Assembly (NCBI GenBank): GCA_041389565.1
Contig: JAWKRP010000036.1
Location: 22,413 to 86,412, forward strand
Length of the DNA stretch: 64,000 bases
Direction: 5' to 3'
Source of the DNA: JACKEQ01 sp041389565
GTDB lineage: Bacteria; Myxococcota_A; UBA796; GCA-2862545
Numbering within the stretch: position 1 is the first letter of the stretch; every line of letters starts with the position of its first letter. The notes beneath the pieces were generated by a model. It saw nothing but the letters and a program-made list of their open reading frames with translations, had not been told where the DNA came from and searched no databases. This document shows, piece after piece, positions 17,224 through 25,630 of this stretch. Position numbers and translations under genes: made by a program.

Positions 17224-18252
17224 TTGAGACGCTGGGCGGCCGGGGTGTTCGTGTTCGGGGTGGGGGTCGCGTGCACCGATCCCACCGCGGAGCGCGCCCG
17301 GGAGGTCATCCAGTTCCGGGAGCCCGTGCACTACACCGTGAAGAGCGGCGACAGCCTGTCGTCGATCGGCGAGCACTACGGGGTCACGTCCGACGACCTG
17401 ATCGCGTGGAACGGGCTCGAGTCCGACGTGATCGAGGTGGGCTCCGACCTCCTGGTGTGGGAGGTCGTCGACGAGAAGCTCCCCGACCCCACGATGTTCG
17501 CAGCCGCCGACGAGAACGCGGGCAACCGCCGGCGCCGGCTCGGAGAAGCCCCTCGCCCGCGCTCCGGGGGAACGACCACCCGCCGTACGTCCGGATGGTC
17601 GCGCGAGCCTTCGGGCACCGAGCTTCCCGGAACCGACGACCTCGATCCGGGCGGGCGCCCGAAGAGCGTCACGTCGAGTGGGATCTTCGGCTCGGAGGTG
17701 GATGGCGACCTCGACGACGGGCTGGCCGACGCGGTGGCCGGGCTCGACGGGAACCGAAGGACCGGAGGCTTCGAGACCACGCGCCGCACGGCCGACATGC
17801 GGAGCGGCACCGCGGAACGCTCGGCCGACATGGAGCGGAGGGTCACGTCCATCTCGAACGGCCCGCAGTTCCCGAGCACTCCGGTCACCACGCCGCGGCT
17901 GTCGATGCCGGCGGCGAAGCGGTGTGAGTCCCAGCGCGCGAAGGCGGTGGGCGAAGACGGGATGTACGCGGGCGACGGGCTGTCGAGCGCCGAGATCAAG
18001 TCGAGCCTGTCGAGAACCCTCGGCACGACGCGCCGCTGCATGCCCCCCGGGACGAAGGGAAAGTTCCAGGTGATCGTGGAGCTCAAGGTCGGGTGTAATG
18101 GCCGGGTGAGCAACGTCTACACCATCAATGGCGGAGGCGCGCCGGGGTCGGTCACCGCCTGCATCGAGAAGGTGCTGTCCTACACGGCGTTCCCGGCGCA
18201 CGATATTCCCGACGGGCAGTCGTTCCAGTACCCGATCAACTACAACTTCTGA
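17224..18252 (+). CDS. LysM lipoprotein with TonB/AgmX-like C-terminal domain
   Basis: The 342-residue product starts at TTG 17224 behind GGGGAG. The leader ends GVAC (Cys17). A single LysM domain (about residues 36-80: HYTVKSGDSLSSIGEHYGVT) should bind peptidoglycan. A long disordered, charged middle follows. The last ~95 residues (FQVIVELKVGCNGRVSNVYT, then ACIEKVLSYTAFPAHD) match the C-terminal domain common in myxobacterial AgmX/PglI-like proteins and related to TonB-C. The protein probably links the wall to an envelope machine. A kinase gene follows after 6 nt, so they are likely co-transcribed. Confidence 0.8.
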   Translation: MRRWAAGVFVFGVGVACTDPTAERAREVIQFREPVHYTVKSGDSLSSIGEHYGVTSDDLIAWNGLESDVIEVGSDLLVWEVVDEKLPDPTMFAAADENAGNRRRRLGEAPRPRSGGTTTRRTSGWSREPSGTELPGTDDLDPGGRPKSVTSSGIFGSEVDGDLDDGLADAVAGLDGNRRTGGFETTRRTADMRSGTAERSADMERRVTSISNGPQFPSTPVTTPRLSMPAAKRCESQRAKAVGEDGMYAGDGLSSAEIKSSLSRTLGTTRRCMPPGTKGKFQVIVELKVGCNGRVSNVYTINGGGAPGSVTACIEKVLSYTAFPAHDIPDGQSFQYPINYNF

Positions 18253-18258
18253 GGCTCG

Positions 18259-19113
18259 GTGCTCGATCCAGGACAAACCGTCGGCCACTACGTCGTCGAG
18301 CGTGAGCTCGGCATGGGCGGGATGGCGTTCGTGTTCAAGGTGCGGCACGTGGTGCTCGAGTCGGAGCACGCGCTCAAGGTGCTGCTGCCCCACCTCCTGC
18401 GCGAAGCCCGGTTCCTCGAGCGCTTCCTCGAAGAGGCCAAGCTGCAGGCCCGGTTCCGCCATCCGAGCCTGGTGCGCGTCACCGACATCGTGAGCGAGCC
18501 CGGCATCGCGGGCCTCGTGATGGACTACCTCGACGGCGAGACGCTGGAGCGCCGGCTGGAGCGCGCCCCTCTCGGTCCCTCGGAAGCCGTGCACTGGGCT
18601 CACCAGGCGACGGGGGCGCTGTCGTACATCCACACACGGGGGGTGGTCCATCGCGACGTGAAGCCCGGGAACCTGTTCGTCGAAGACGTCACGGGCCTGG
18701 GCAGCCAGATCCGCCTGATGGACTTCGGCATCGCGAAGGTCCACATGAAGGAGCGCACGCGCACGGCCGTCGCGATGGGAACGCCCGCCTACATGAGCCC
18801 CGAGCAGGTCACGGGCGCGCGGCACGTCGATGCGCGCAGCGACATCTTCAGCCTCGGCGCCGTGCTGTACGAGATGCTCACGGGGCGTGTCGCGTTCGAT
18901 GCGGAGAGCGAGTACGAGATCCAGCAGCGCATCCTGGCCGGGGTGTACACGCCGGTCCGCGACATCAACCCCGAGGTGAGCCCGCACCTCGCGGCCATCG
19001 TCGACAAGGCGCTGCAGGTGGTGCCCGCCGAGCGCTTCAGCCACGCGCGGTCGATGGCGCAGCAGCTCGCGGCGGTCCCCGAAGGCGGCCTGGTGGGCGC
19101 CCTCTGGGGGTGA
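18259..19113 (+). CDS. Minimal soluble Ser/Thr protein kinase
   Basis: The 284-residue protein is essentially only a kinase domain with no membrane helix. It starts at GTG 18259. Key residues are all present: GMGGMA loop (one Gly replaced by Ala), Lys40 in HALKVL, H131-R-D133 in HRDVKPGN, D155-F-G and APE-equivalent SPEQ. The gene lies 6 nt after the LysM lipoprotein, so it may phosphorylate a cytoplasmic partner of that envelope system. It converges on the substrate-binding lipoprotein gene. Confidence 0.9.
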   Translation: MLDPGQTVGHYVVERELGMGGMAFVFKVRHVVLESEHALKVLLPHLLREARFLERFLEEAKLQARFRHPSLVRVTDIVSEPGIAGLVMDYLDGETLERRLERAPLGPSEAVHWAHQATGALSYIHTRGVVHRDVKPGNLFVEDVTGLGSQIRLMDFGIAKVHMKERTRTAVAMGTPAYMSPEQVTGARHVDARSDIFSLGAVLYEMLTGRVAFDAESEYEIQQRILAGVYTPVRDINPEVSPHLAAIVDKALQVVPAERFSHARSMAQQLAAVPEGGLVGALWG

Positions 19114-19125
19114 GGCCGCGAGACC

Positions 19126-20589
19126 TCACTCGACGAAGATGTACTCCTTCTCGAACTGCTGGCCCGCGCCGACGCCGCTGATGGTCCACACCTCGATCGT
19201 AGAGGGGACCTCGCCCGTCGTGAGGTTGTAGTCGAGCGGGCCGCTCGCGCCTTCGATGTCGATGCTGCTGCCCTGGCGGAAGTTCGCCAGCACCTCGCTG
19301 ATGGCGGTGGCCGCCACCGCCACGTCGGGACCGGTGCTGAAGTGCCGGAACCCACGCGCGAGGTGGATGCCGCTCGTGCCCTCCTCGTTGTACCGGGCCC
19401 ACGCGTGCGCGTAGACCACGAGGGAGCCGGCGTCGTACGTGTGCGGCACGAAGCTGTGGAGGTTCGAGCTCTGGCCGTACTCGACGGCGTACGAGGCGTC
19501 GAACCCGTCGAACACGATGCCTTCCGGCAAGGACGGCACGGAGCCGCGGATGTTCGGACCGAGCGCGCCGACCGCCGGGAAGATGTCGGAGGTGCGCCCG
19601 CCGTCGGAGAAGAACAGCGGCAGCGTGGTGAACGCGGCGTTCGCGCCCGCGGCCGACAGGAACCCGTTGTAGTCGGTGGCGTCGGAGCTGATCACGAGCA
19701 CTTCGTCGAACGGCCCGTCTCCGCTGTTCGCGACCGCGGCCACCTGGGTGCCGAGCGTGTTCGTGGAGAAGATGAATAGCGTGTACTCGCCGCCCTCCGA
19801 CGCGAGCAGATCGCCCACCGCGAACGCGAGGCCTTCTCCGTACGCGCCCTCCTGATACAGGATCGCGAGGTTGCCCGTGGGCTGGGTGCGGAACACGGTC
19901 TCGCCGAGCGGGTCGAACCGGTTGCGCATGTCTTCGACGATCGCGACGGCCTGGCCGCCATCCGGGGGGGCCGTGCGCCAGAACAGACCGGGCTCGGCGT
20001 CGGTGGAGACCGACCCGTCGATGTCGATGAGCGAGGTGGCCGTGGCGGACGGCGACACGACGAGGGTGTCGAACTGCTCGGAGACCTCGCGGTACACCGC
20101 GCCCGACAGGGACGATGCCGCGGGACCGATGATCGCGGGGACCCCGACGTCGTCGGCCAGCCAGCGGGAGACCTCCTCGACGGCCCCCTCCTGGTCGAGC
20201 CCGTCGATCGTGGGGTCTTCGTCGTAGTTGCAGTGCACGATGGCGAAGTCGTGCCCGTCGACCCCCTGGTTCTGGTTCGCGTGCTTCATGGCGAGCTCGG
20301 CGGCCCGGTACCGCGCGATGTGGGCGTCGGACCGACCGAAGAGGCTGGCGACCAGGAAGTTCGTGTCGCGATCGAGCGGGAAGCTGGCATCGGTGGGGTA
20401 CACCGCGTCGCACCGCGGGTGCATGTCGACCGTGCGGCACAGCCCCGTCTCGACCTCACAGGCCGACCCGTAGCCCATGGCATCACGGCACTCGACGTTC
20501 GTCTCGCACTTCGTGACGGGCAGGATCTGGGGGGTACATCCCACGAAGAGGACCCCGAACAGCGCTGGGGGTCCAAAGCGGGTGATCAC
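19126..20589 (-). CDS. Periplasmic substrate-binding (type I fold) lipoprotein
   Basis: The 487-residue product starts at GTG 20589, behind GGAGG. A leader ends FVGC (Cys15). A short Cys-rich segment (CETNVECRDAMGYGSACEVE) resembles an EGF-like knob seen on myxobacterial lipoproteins. The main domain is a Leu/Ile/Val-binding-type Peripla_BP_6 fold: PAIIGPAASSLSGAV, LVVSPSATATSL and VDGFDASYAVEY-like blocks. No transporter permease or ATPase genes lie next to it, so it may be a stand-alone sensor. It is divergent from a kinase gene with a 72-bp gap. Confidence 0.8.
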   Translation of the reverse strand: MITRFGPPALFGVLFVGCTPQILPVTKCETNVECRDAMGYGSACEVETGLCRTVDMHPRCDAVYPTDASFPLDRDTNFLVASLFGRSDAHIARYRAAELAMKHANQNQGVDGHDFAIVHCNYDEDPTIDGLDQEGAVEEVSRWLADDVGVPAIIGPAASSLSGAVYREVSEQFDTLVVSPSATATSLIDIDGSVSTDAEPGLFWRTAPPDGGQAVAIVEDMRNRFDPLGETVFRTQPTGNLAILYQEGAYGEGLAFAVGDLLASEGGEYTLFIFSTNTLGTQVAAVANSGDGPFDEVLVISSDATDYNGFLSAAGANAAFTTLPLFFSDGGRTSDIFPAVGALGPNIRGSVPSLPEGIVFDGFDASYAVEYGQSSNLHSFVPHTYDAGSLVVYAHAWARYNEEGTSGIHLARGFRHFSTGPDVAVAATAISEVLANFRQGSSIDIEGASGPLDYNLTTGEVPSTIEVWTISGVGAGQQFEKEYIFVE

Positions 20590-20615
20590 GTGCAGCCTCC
20601 GTTTCAAGTACGGGA

Positions 20616-20625
20616 ATGCTAGCAT
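20616..20625. promoter_or_regulatory. 10-bp palindrome ATGCTAGCAT in a divergent promoter region
   Basis: This is a perfect palindrome between the substrate-binding lipoprotein gene and the kinase gene. TAGCAT within it could be a -10 element for the kinase. An ATG inside it (minus strand) is also an alternative start for the lipoprotein, but it lacks a ribosome site. Confidence 0.3.
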
Positions 20626-20661
20626 GAGGACGATACCACTCGCGCGAGGACCCACCCACGG

Positions 20662-22266
20662 ATGGCCCAGACGACGGCTAGCCCGTCCAGCACGGACGAT
20701 TCGCTCATCGGGCGGGTGCTCGACGGTCGCTACCGGATCGTCGAGAAGATCGCTGCGGGCGGCATGGGCAAGGTGTACCGCGCCGTGCAGGAGCCCCTCG
20801 GGCGCACGGTGGCCATCAAGATCCTGTCGCTGGATCCGCGCGACGCTGCGGCCGACACGTTCCGGCAGCGCTTCTTCCGCGAAGCGAGCATCTGCGCGCG
20901 GCTGAAGCACCCCAACACGGTGCGCATCCACGACTACGGCCAGACGAAGGACGACATCTACTACATCGCGATGGAGTTCCTCGAGGGGCAGACCCTCCGC
21001 GACGCGCTCACGCCGGGCGTCCCGATGGATCCGCTGCGCGTGATCGACCTGATGACGCAGATCTGCGCCAGCCTGTCGGAAGCCCACTCGCTCGGGTTGA
21101 TCCACCGCGATCTGAAGCCGTCGAACATCATCCTCACGCGCCACGCCGACGGCAAGGAGTACGGCAAGGTCGTCGACTTCGGGCTCGTGAAGGACGTCGA
21201 CAGCAGCATCGACGGCCCCACCGCCACCGAGACGGGCATGATCGTGGGGAGCCCGTCCTACATGTCGCCGGAGCAGATCCTCCAGCAGGATCTCACGCCC
21301 CGGTCCGACATCTACAGCCTCGGCGTGCTCCTGTACGTGATGCTCACGGGCCGGAAGCCGTTCCGGCAGGAGAGCCTGGCGGCCGTCATCCACCGGCACC
21401 TGAACGCGCCGCCGCCGTCGTTCGCGAAGATCAACCCGGGTGCCGCGATCCCGCCGAACCTCGAGTGGGTCACGATGACGTGCCTCTCGAAGGATCCCGA
21501 GGGCCGCTTCTCGTCCGCCGGGGAGCTGGTGCGCGCGCTGCAGGCCTGCGCGCTCGAGGTCACGGGTCGGTTCAACAAGATCGACATGTCGCTGTCGAAC
21601 GGGCACCTGATCCTGCCCGGCAACATCGAGAATGCCGTCGGCAGCTTCCCGCGCTCGCAGGCCTCCTCGGCCGGGCGCTCCCTCACCCAGCCCACCCTGG
21701 CACGCCAGGCGGAGCCCACCACCACGCGCACCCGTCTCCCCTGGCTCGCGCTCATCGTCGGCGGCCCCACCACGGTGGTGGTGATCGCGCTGCTGTTCCT
21801 CGGGCTGTTCACCGGCATCGCGCTCACCACGATCTTCCTCGGCCGCACCGGGGTCGAGCGCGACATCGAGCCGGCCGTGTCGCTCCCGAACCCTCCGCCC
21901 CCCGACCCCGTGGCGCCGGTCCAGCCATCGGGTCCGGCCCCGGTGGCTCCGGGTCCCGTCGCGCCCGGTCCGGATGCGGGAACGGCTCCCGAGCCCACTC
22001 CGGACCCCGCGCCCACCCGTCCCGATCCCGAGCCGGGGCCGAAGCCCGATCCAAAGCCGGGGCCGAAGCCAGGGCCGAAGCCCGATCCGAAGCCGGGGCC
22101 GAAGCCGGGGCCGAAGCCCGGTCCGAAGCCCGAGCCCACCGTGGCGCCCAGCCCCGTACCCGCGCCCGTCACGACGGCGGAGCCGGTCCCCAACCCCGTT
22201 CCTGCCCCCAAGCCCGACGACTGGGACGTGGGCGGAACCGACCTCGAAGATCCGTGGGAGGACTGA
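20662..22266 (+). CDS. PknB-type Ser/Thr kinase with Pro-Lys repeat tail
   Basis: The 534-residue kinase has a domain at about 17-290: AAGGMG, Lys53 in VAIKI, H148-R-D150 in HRDLKPSN, D172-F-G. A membrane region follows at about 359-394. The outer tail is proline-rich and contains a Gly-Pro-Lys-Pro/Asp-Pro-Lys-Pro repeat (about residues 460-495), basic and extended, suitable for spanning peptidoglycan. No globular sensor domain remains beyond it. A TPR protein gene follows 5 nt later, probably in the same operon. Confidence 0.9.
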   Translation: MAQTTASPSSTDDSLIGRVLDGRYRIVEKIAAGGMGKVYRAVQEPLGRTVAIKILSLDPRDAAADTFRQRFFREASICARLKHPNTVRIHDYGQTKDDIYYIAMEFLEGQTLRDALTPGVPMDPLRVIDLMTQICASLSEAHSLGLIHRDLKPSNIILTRHADGKEYGKVVDFGLVKDVDSSIDGPTATETGMIVGSPSYMSPEQILQQDLTPRSDIYSLGVLLYVMLTGRKPFRQESLAAVIHRHLNAPPPSFAKINPGAAIPPNLEWVTMTCLSKDPEGRFSSAGELVRALQACALEVTGRFNKIDMSLSNGHLILPGNIENAVGSFPRSQASSAGRSLTQPTLARQAEPTTTRTRLPWLALIVGGPTTVVVIALLFLGLFTGIALTTIFLGRTGVERDIEPAVSLPNPPPPDPVAPVQPSGPAPVAPGPVAPGPDAGTAPEPTPDPAPTRPDPEPGPKPDPKPGPKPGPKPDPKPGPKPGPKPGPKPEPTVAPSPVPAPVTTAEPVPNPVPAPKPDDWDVGGTDLEDPWED

Positions 22267-22271
22267 CCCGG

Positions 22272-23039
22272 ATGCAGAAGTGGTTCGTCGCCGCAACCCT
22301 GTTCGTGGCGCTCGTCCCGGCACTCCCGTCCCCTGCGTGGGCCCAGGAGGAAGCCGACGATCGCGCGAAGCAGCTCTACGAGAACGGCGCAGACCTGTAC
22401 AACGAGGGTCGCTACCAGGAGGCCGTGCTCGCCTGGGAGGAGGCCTACCGCCTCTCCGACCGCCCGAAGATCCTGTTCAACATCGCCAACGCCTACGAGC
22501 GCATGGGCAACATCGAGAAGGCCCTCGATCAGCTGTTCCGGTACAAGGTCTACGCCACGGCCGACCAGAAGGAGCAGATCGAGCGGCGCATCCGCATGCT
22601 CGAGACGCGCCTCGCCGAAGAGACGCCCGCACCGGTCCCCAAGCCCGACCCCGTGCCGGAGCCCTCGCCCGAGCCGGTGGGTCCGAAGCCCGTGCCGCGT
22701 CCTCCCAAGGAGGGCGGAGGGGGTGCGCCCGTCGGTGCCATCGCCCTGCTCGGCGGCGGCGTCGTGGCGCTCGGTGCAGGCGGGGCCCTGGGCCTCGTGT
22801 CGTCGGGCGCGAAGAAGTCAGCGCTCGAGTCGTGTGTCGAGGTCGGAGACTCGCTGTTCTGCTCGTCGGAGGCGGAAGGCGACCTGAAGCGGCACCGCAC
22901 CACCGCTGTGGCGGCCGACATCGGGTTCGTGGTGGGCGCGGTCGCGGCCGGCACGGGCGTGGTGCTGCTCGCCACCAGCGGCGGCAAGACGAAGCTCACG
23001 GCGGGTCCGAACCACCTGCGGCTCGACGGCCGCTTCTGA
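22272..23039 (+). CDS. Exported TPR protein with glycine-rich membrane segments
   Basis: The 255-residue protein has a signal peptide ending PAWA|QEE and a GGAGG ribosome site at the end of the upstream kinase gene. Residues about 30-110 contain two TPR units (AKQLYENGADLYNEGRYQEA and ILFNIANAYERMGNIEKAL). A Pro/Lys linker follows, then two glycine/alanine-rich hydrophobic helices flanking a short loop with two Cys. This layout is common next to PknB-type kinases in myxobacteria. Likely role: an envelope adaptor working with the kinase. Confidence 0.8.
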   Translation: MQKWFVAATLFVALVPALPSPAWAQEEADDRAKQLYENGADLYNEGRYQEAVLAWEEAYRLSDRPKILFNIANAYERMGNIEKALDQLFRYKVYATADQKEQIERRIRMLETRLAEETPAPVPKPDPVPEPSPEPVGPKPVPRPPKEGGGGAPVGAIALLGGGVVALGAGGALGLVSSGAKKSALESCVEVGDSLFCSSEAEGDLKRHRTTAVAADIGFVVGAVAAGTGVVLLATSGGKTKLTAGPNHLRLDGRF

Positions 23040-23045
23040 CGGCTC

Positions 23046-23070
23046 GCGCGCGCCGCCGAGAGGCGCGCGC
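23046..23070. terminator. GC-rich bidirectional terminator hairpin
   Basis: GCGCGCGCC and GGCGCGCGC form a perfect 9-bp stem around a 7-nt loop (GCCGAGA). It lies exactly between two convergent stop codons. There is no T-run, so it may rely on stem strength or a protein factor. Confidence 0.6.
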
Positions 23071-23894
23071 TACTTCTTGAGCTCCAGCGTGTCGCCTTCG
23101 CGCGCCACGAGGGTGCCCGGGCGCATGGTGGCGGCACGGCTCGCGATCTTGTCCATGAACGCGTCGTCGTGCGCGGGGTCGTGGTGGAAGATGACGAGCT
23201 GCTTCACGCCAGCGGCCTCGGCCACCCGCACCCCCTGCTCCCACGTGGAGTGCCCCCAGCCCACGTGAGCCGGGTATTCCTCGTCGGTGTAGGTGCTGTC
23301 GTAGATCATCAGGTCGGCGCCGCGCACCAGATCGAGCACGTTCGCATCGAGCTCACCGGGCACGTGCTCGGTGTCGGTGACGTAGCAGACGGCCGATCCC
23401 TCGGCCTCGAGCCGGTAGCCCGTGGCGCCGTTGGGGTGGTTGAGCGGCGCCGTGCGGATGACCACGCCCTCACGGGGGTGCAGCACGGCGCCCGCGCGGA
23501 AGTCGTTCCACTCGAGCGTGGCGGTGAACACCTCGGGAGGGACCGGGAACAGCGGTGCGGCCATGAAGCTGCGCAGCACGCCGTGCAGGTTGGTCTCGGA
23601 CAGGTGCCCGCTCCACAGGCGGAACCGGTTCGCCTTGCCGAAGAACGGATCGAAGAACGGCACCCCGGCGATGTGATCCATGTGGGTGTGCGTGAGGAAC
23701 AGATCGGCGTCGATCGGCACGTCGGTGGGGAGCGAGAGCCCCAGATCCCGCAGACCGGTGCCCGCGTCGAACACGAACAGGCGGTCGCCGACGCGGACCT
23801 CCACGCACGAGGTATTGCCCCCGTACCGTGCACATCGTTCACCCGGACACGCGACGGAGCCGCGCACCCCCCAGAATCGGACCAGGACTGCCAT
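23070..23894 (-). CDS. Metallo-beta-lactamase-fold hydrolase (PhnP/cyclic-phosphodiesterase-like)
   Basis: The 274-residue enzyme has the metal-binding motif H69-T-H71-M-D73-H74, a further Asp in CYVTDTEHVPG and a His in VIFHHDPAHDD. The N-terminal RFWGVRGSVACPG and YGGNTSCVEV are typical of the PhnP-like branch that cleaves cyclic nucleotides or cyclic phosphodiesters. The substrate is not clear here. Its neighbours are Ser/Thr kinases on both sides, so a role in second-messenger turnover is possible. TAGAGT sits 6 nt before the ATG. Confidence 0.85.
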   Translation of the reverse strand: MAVLVRFWGVRGSVACPGERCARYGGNTSCVEVRVGDRLFVFDAGTGLRDLGLSLPTDVPIDADLFLTHTHMDHIAGVPFFDPFFGKANRFRLWSGHLSETNLHGVLRSFMAAPLFPVPPEVFTATLEWNDFRAGAVLHPREGVVIRTAPLNHPNGATGYRLEAEGSAVCYVTDTEHVPGELDANVLDLVRGADLMIYDSTYTDEEYPAHVGWGHSTWEQGVRVAEAAGVKQLVIFHHDPAHDDAFMDKIASRAATMRPGTLVAREGDTLELKK

Positions 23895-23900
23895 GGCCGT

Positions 23901-23906
23901 ACTCTA
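23901..23906 (-). promoter_or_regulatory. Putative -10 element (TAGAGT) with 6-nt spacing to ATG
   Basis: TAGAGT on the minus strand is followed by ACGGCC and ATG 23894. Hexamer and spacing are the same as upstream of the gene at 63501. Confidence 0.6.
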
Positions 23907-24021
23907 CTCCGAGGGGAGCCCCGCGCGGCAAGCCCCGTCTCAACGAGTGTCACGGGATGCCCGACGGGTGGACATCGCTCGCACAATGGGGGATGCTCGA
24001 ACGCCGACCACACGGACCGAG

Positions 24022-25569
24022 ATGGCTGATCCGCGCGAGCCCGAATCCCCGAACGACCCATTGGTCGGGAAGACCCTCGGGGGCCGCTATCTGGTGCAGT
24101 CGCTCGTCGACCGGGGCGGGATGGGCAAGGTCTACCTGGCCGAGCAGCAGCCCCTGGGGCGCCGCGTGGCCCTCAAGACGCTCGACCTCCTGGATCCGCG
24201 TGGTGAGTTCCAGCAGCGGTTCTTCAACGAAGCCTCGATCGCGAGCCGCCTGACGCACCCGAACACGGTGCGGATCTTCGACTACGGCCGTTCCGACGAG
24301 GGCGTGTACTACATCACGATGGAGTACCTCGAGGGCCTGACGCTCCACAAGATGGTGAAGGCCGAAGCGCCCCTCGATCCCCAGCGCCTGATCGCGATCA
24401 TGCGGCAGGTGTGTGGCGCGCTGCACGAAGCGCACGAGCTCGGCATCGTGCACCGCGACCTCAAGCCGGGGAACATCTTCCTCACCCGGCACGGCGACGA
24501 AGAGGTCGCGAAGGTGCTCGACTTCGGCCTCGTGAAGAACCTCGAGAGCGACATCCACCTGTCGCAGACGGGCCAGACGCTCGGCTCGCCGCTCTACATG
24601 TCGCCGGAGCAGGTGGAGGGCGACAACATCGATCGGCGCGCCGACATCTACTCGCTCGGCCTCGTCATGTACGTGGCGCTCAGCGGGAAGGTGCCATTCA
24701 AGAAGGGCTCCGTCGCGACGATCATGATGCAGCAGGTCACGGGCACCATCCCGTCCTTCGCGACCATCGCGCCCAACGTCGAGATCCCCGCCTCCATCGA
24801 ATGGATCGTGCGGCGGTGCATCGAGAAGCAGCGCGAGAAGCGGTTCGCGACGATGCGCGAGCTGTCGAACGCCCTGAAGCTGGCGTCCCGCGAGCTGAAG
24901 TCCGAGGTGGGCGCGGTGCCCTGGAACCTCGACGACACCGGTCACCTCGCGCTCCCCGACGAGCTGCTCGGTCCGTCGATGGAGTCGAGCATCGGCACCG
25001 AAGAGGTGCCGCGCACCGAGCTCCTCGAGATCAACGAGATCCCGTCGTCCCCCACCCTCAACCGGTCCAGCGTCAGCATGGCTGCGGGCGCCGTGTTCGC
25101 GGGCGGTGGGCTGCTGATGTTCGTCGTCGCCGGGGTCCTGCTGCTCATGGTGCTCGCGATCGCCATCGGGATCGCCGTGAACTCGTCGTCCTCGAAGCCC
25201 GAGACCGTTCCGGTGCTCGTGCCGAACCCGCACCCGGTCGTCACGGAGCCCAAGGGTCCAGGGGTGATCTCGGTGCGCATCGACTCCACGCCCACCGGCG
25301 CGGAGGTGTCGCGCGCCGGCGCCTACGTCGGCACCACGCCCATGGCGGTGTCCGTCGGCGAAGGCGGGCTCACCGTCACGTTGAAGGCGGCTGGCCACCT
25401 CGACCGCGAGGTGTTCCTCGACGGCACCACCACCGAGCTGCTCGTGCCGCTCCAGAAGCGCCCGCTCCGGGTCGGCCCCACCGACAACGTGCCGAAGCCC
25501 CTGAAACCCACGCCCACACCGGGCGATCCGGCACCGTCCATCGGGCGGGAGCGAGGGGCCCCCAAGTGA
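24022..25569 (+). CDS. PknB-type Ser/Thr kinase with extracellular PEGA domain
   Basis: The 515-residue kinase is complete: DRGGMG loop, Lys52 in VALKT, H144-R-D146 in HRDLKPGN, D167-F-G. A strongly hydrophobic helix lies at about 355-390, and a PEGA domain (ISVRIDSTPTGAEVSRAG and onward) at about 413-480 faces outside. The start is uncertain: ATG 24022 aligns with paralogue starts, but ATG 23986 is in frame and would add 12 residues; neither has a strong ribosome site. It closely resembles the 20662 kinase, and both probably arose by duplication. A WD40 gene follows. Confidence 0.88.
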   Translation: MADPREPESPNDPLVGKTLGGRYLVQSLVDRGGMGKVYLAEQQPLGRRVALKTLDLLDPRGEFQQRFFNEASIASRLTHPNTVRIFDYGRSDEGVYYITMEYLEGLTLHKMVKAEAPLDPQRLIAIMRQVCGALHEAHELGIVHRDLKPGNIFLTRHGDEEVAKVLDFGLVKNLESDIHLSQTGQTLGSPLYMSPEQVEGDNIDRRADIYSLGLVMYVALSGKVPFKKGSVATIMMQQVTGTIPSFATIAPNVEIPASIEWIVRRCIEKQREKRFATMRELSNALKLASRELKSEVGAVPWNLDDTGHLALPDELLGPSMESSIGTEEVPRTELLEINEIPSSPTLNRSSVSMAAGAVFAGGGLLMFVVAGVLLLMVLAIAIGIAVNSSSSKPETVPVLVPNPHPVVTEPKGPGVISVRIDSTPTGAEVSRAGAYVGTTPMAVSVGEGGLTVTLKAAGHLDREVFLDGTTTELLVPLQKRPLRVGPTDNVPKPLKPTPTPGDPAPSIGRERGAPK

Positions 25570-25630
25570 TCCCGCTCCCGAAGCCGCTGGGGCCGGGCCG
25601 CCCCGCCAGCATCGGATAAGGGGGGCCGAC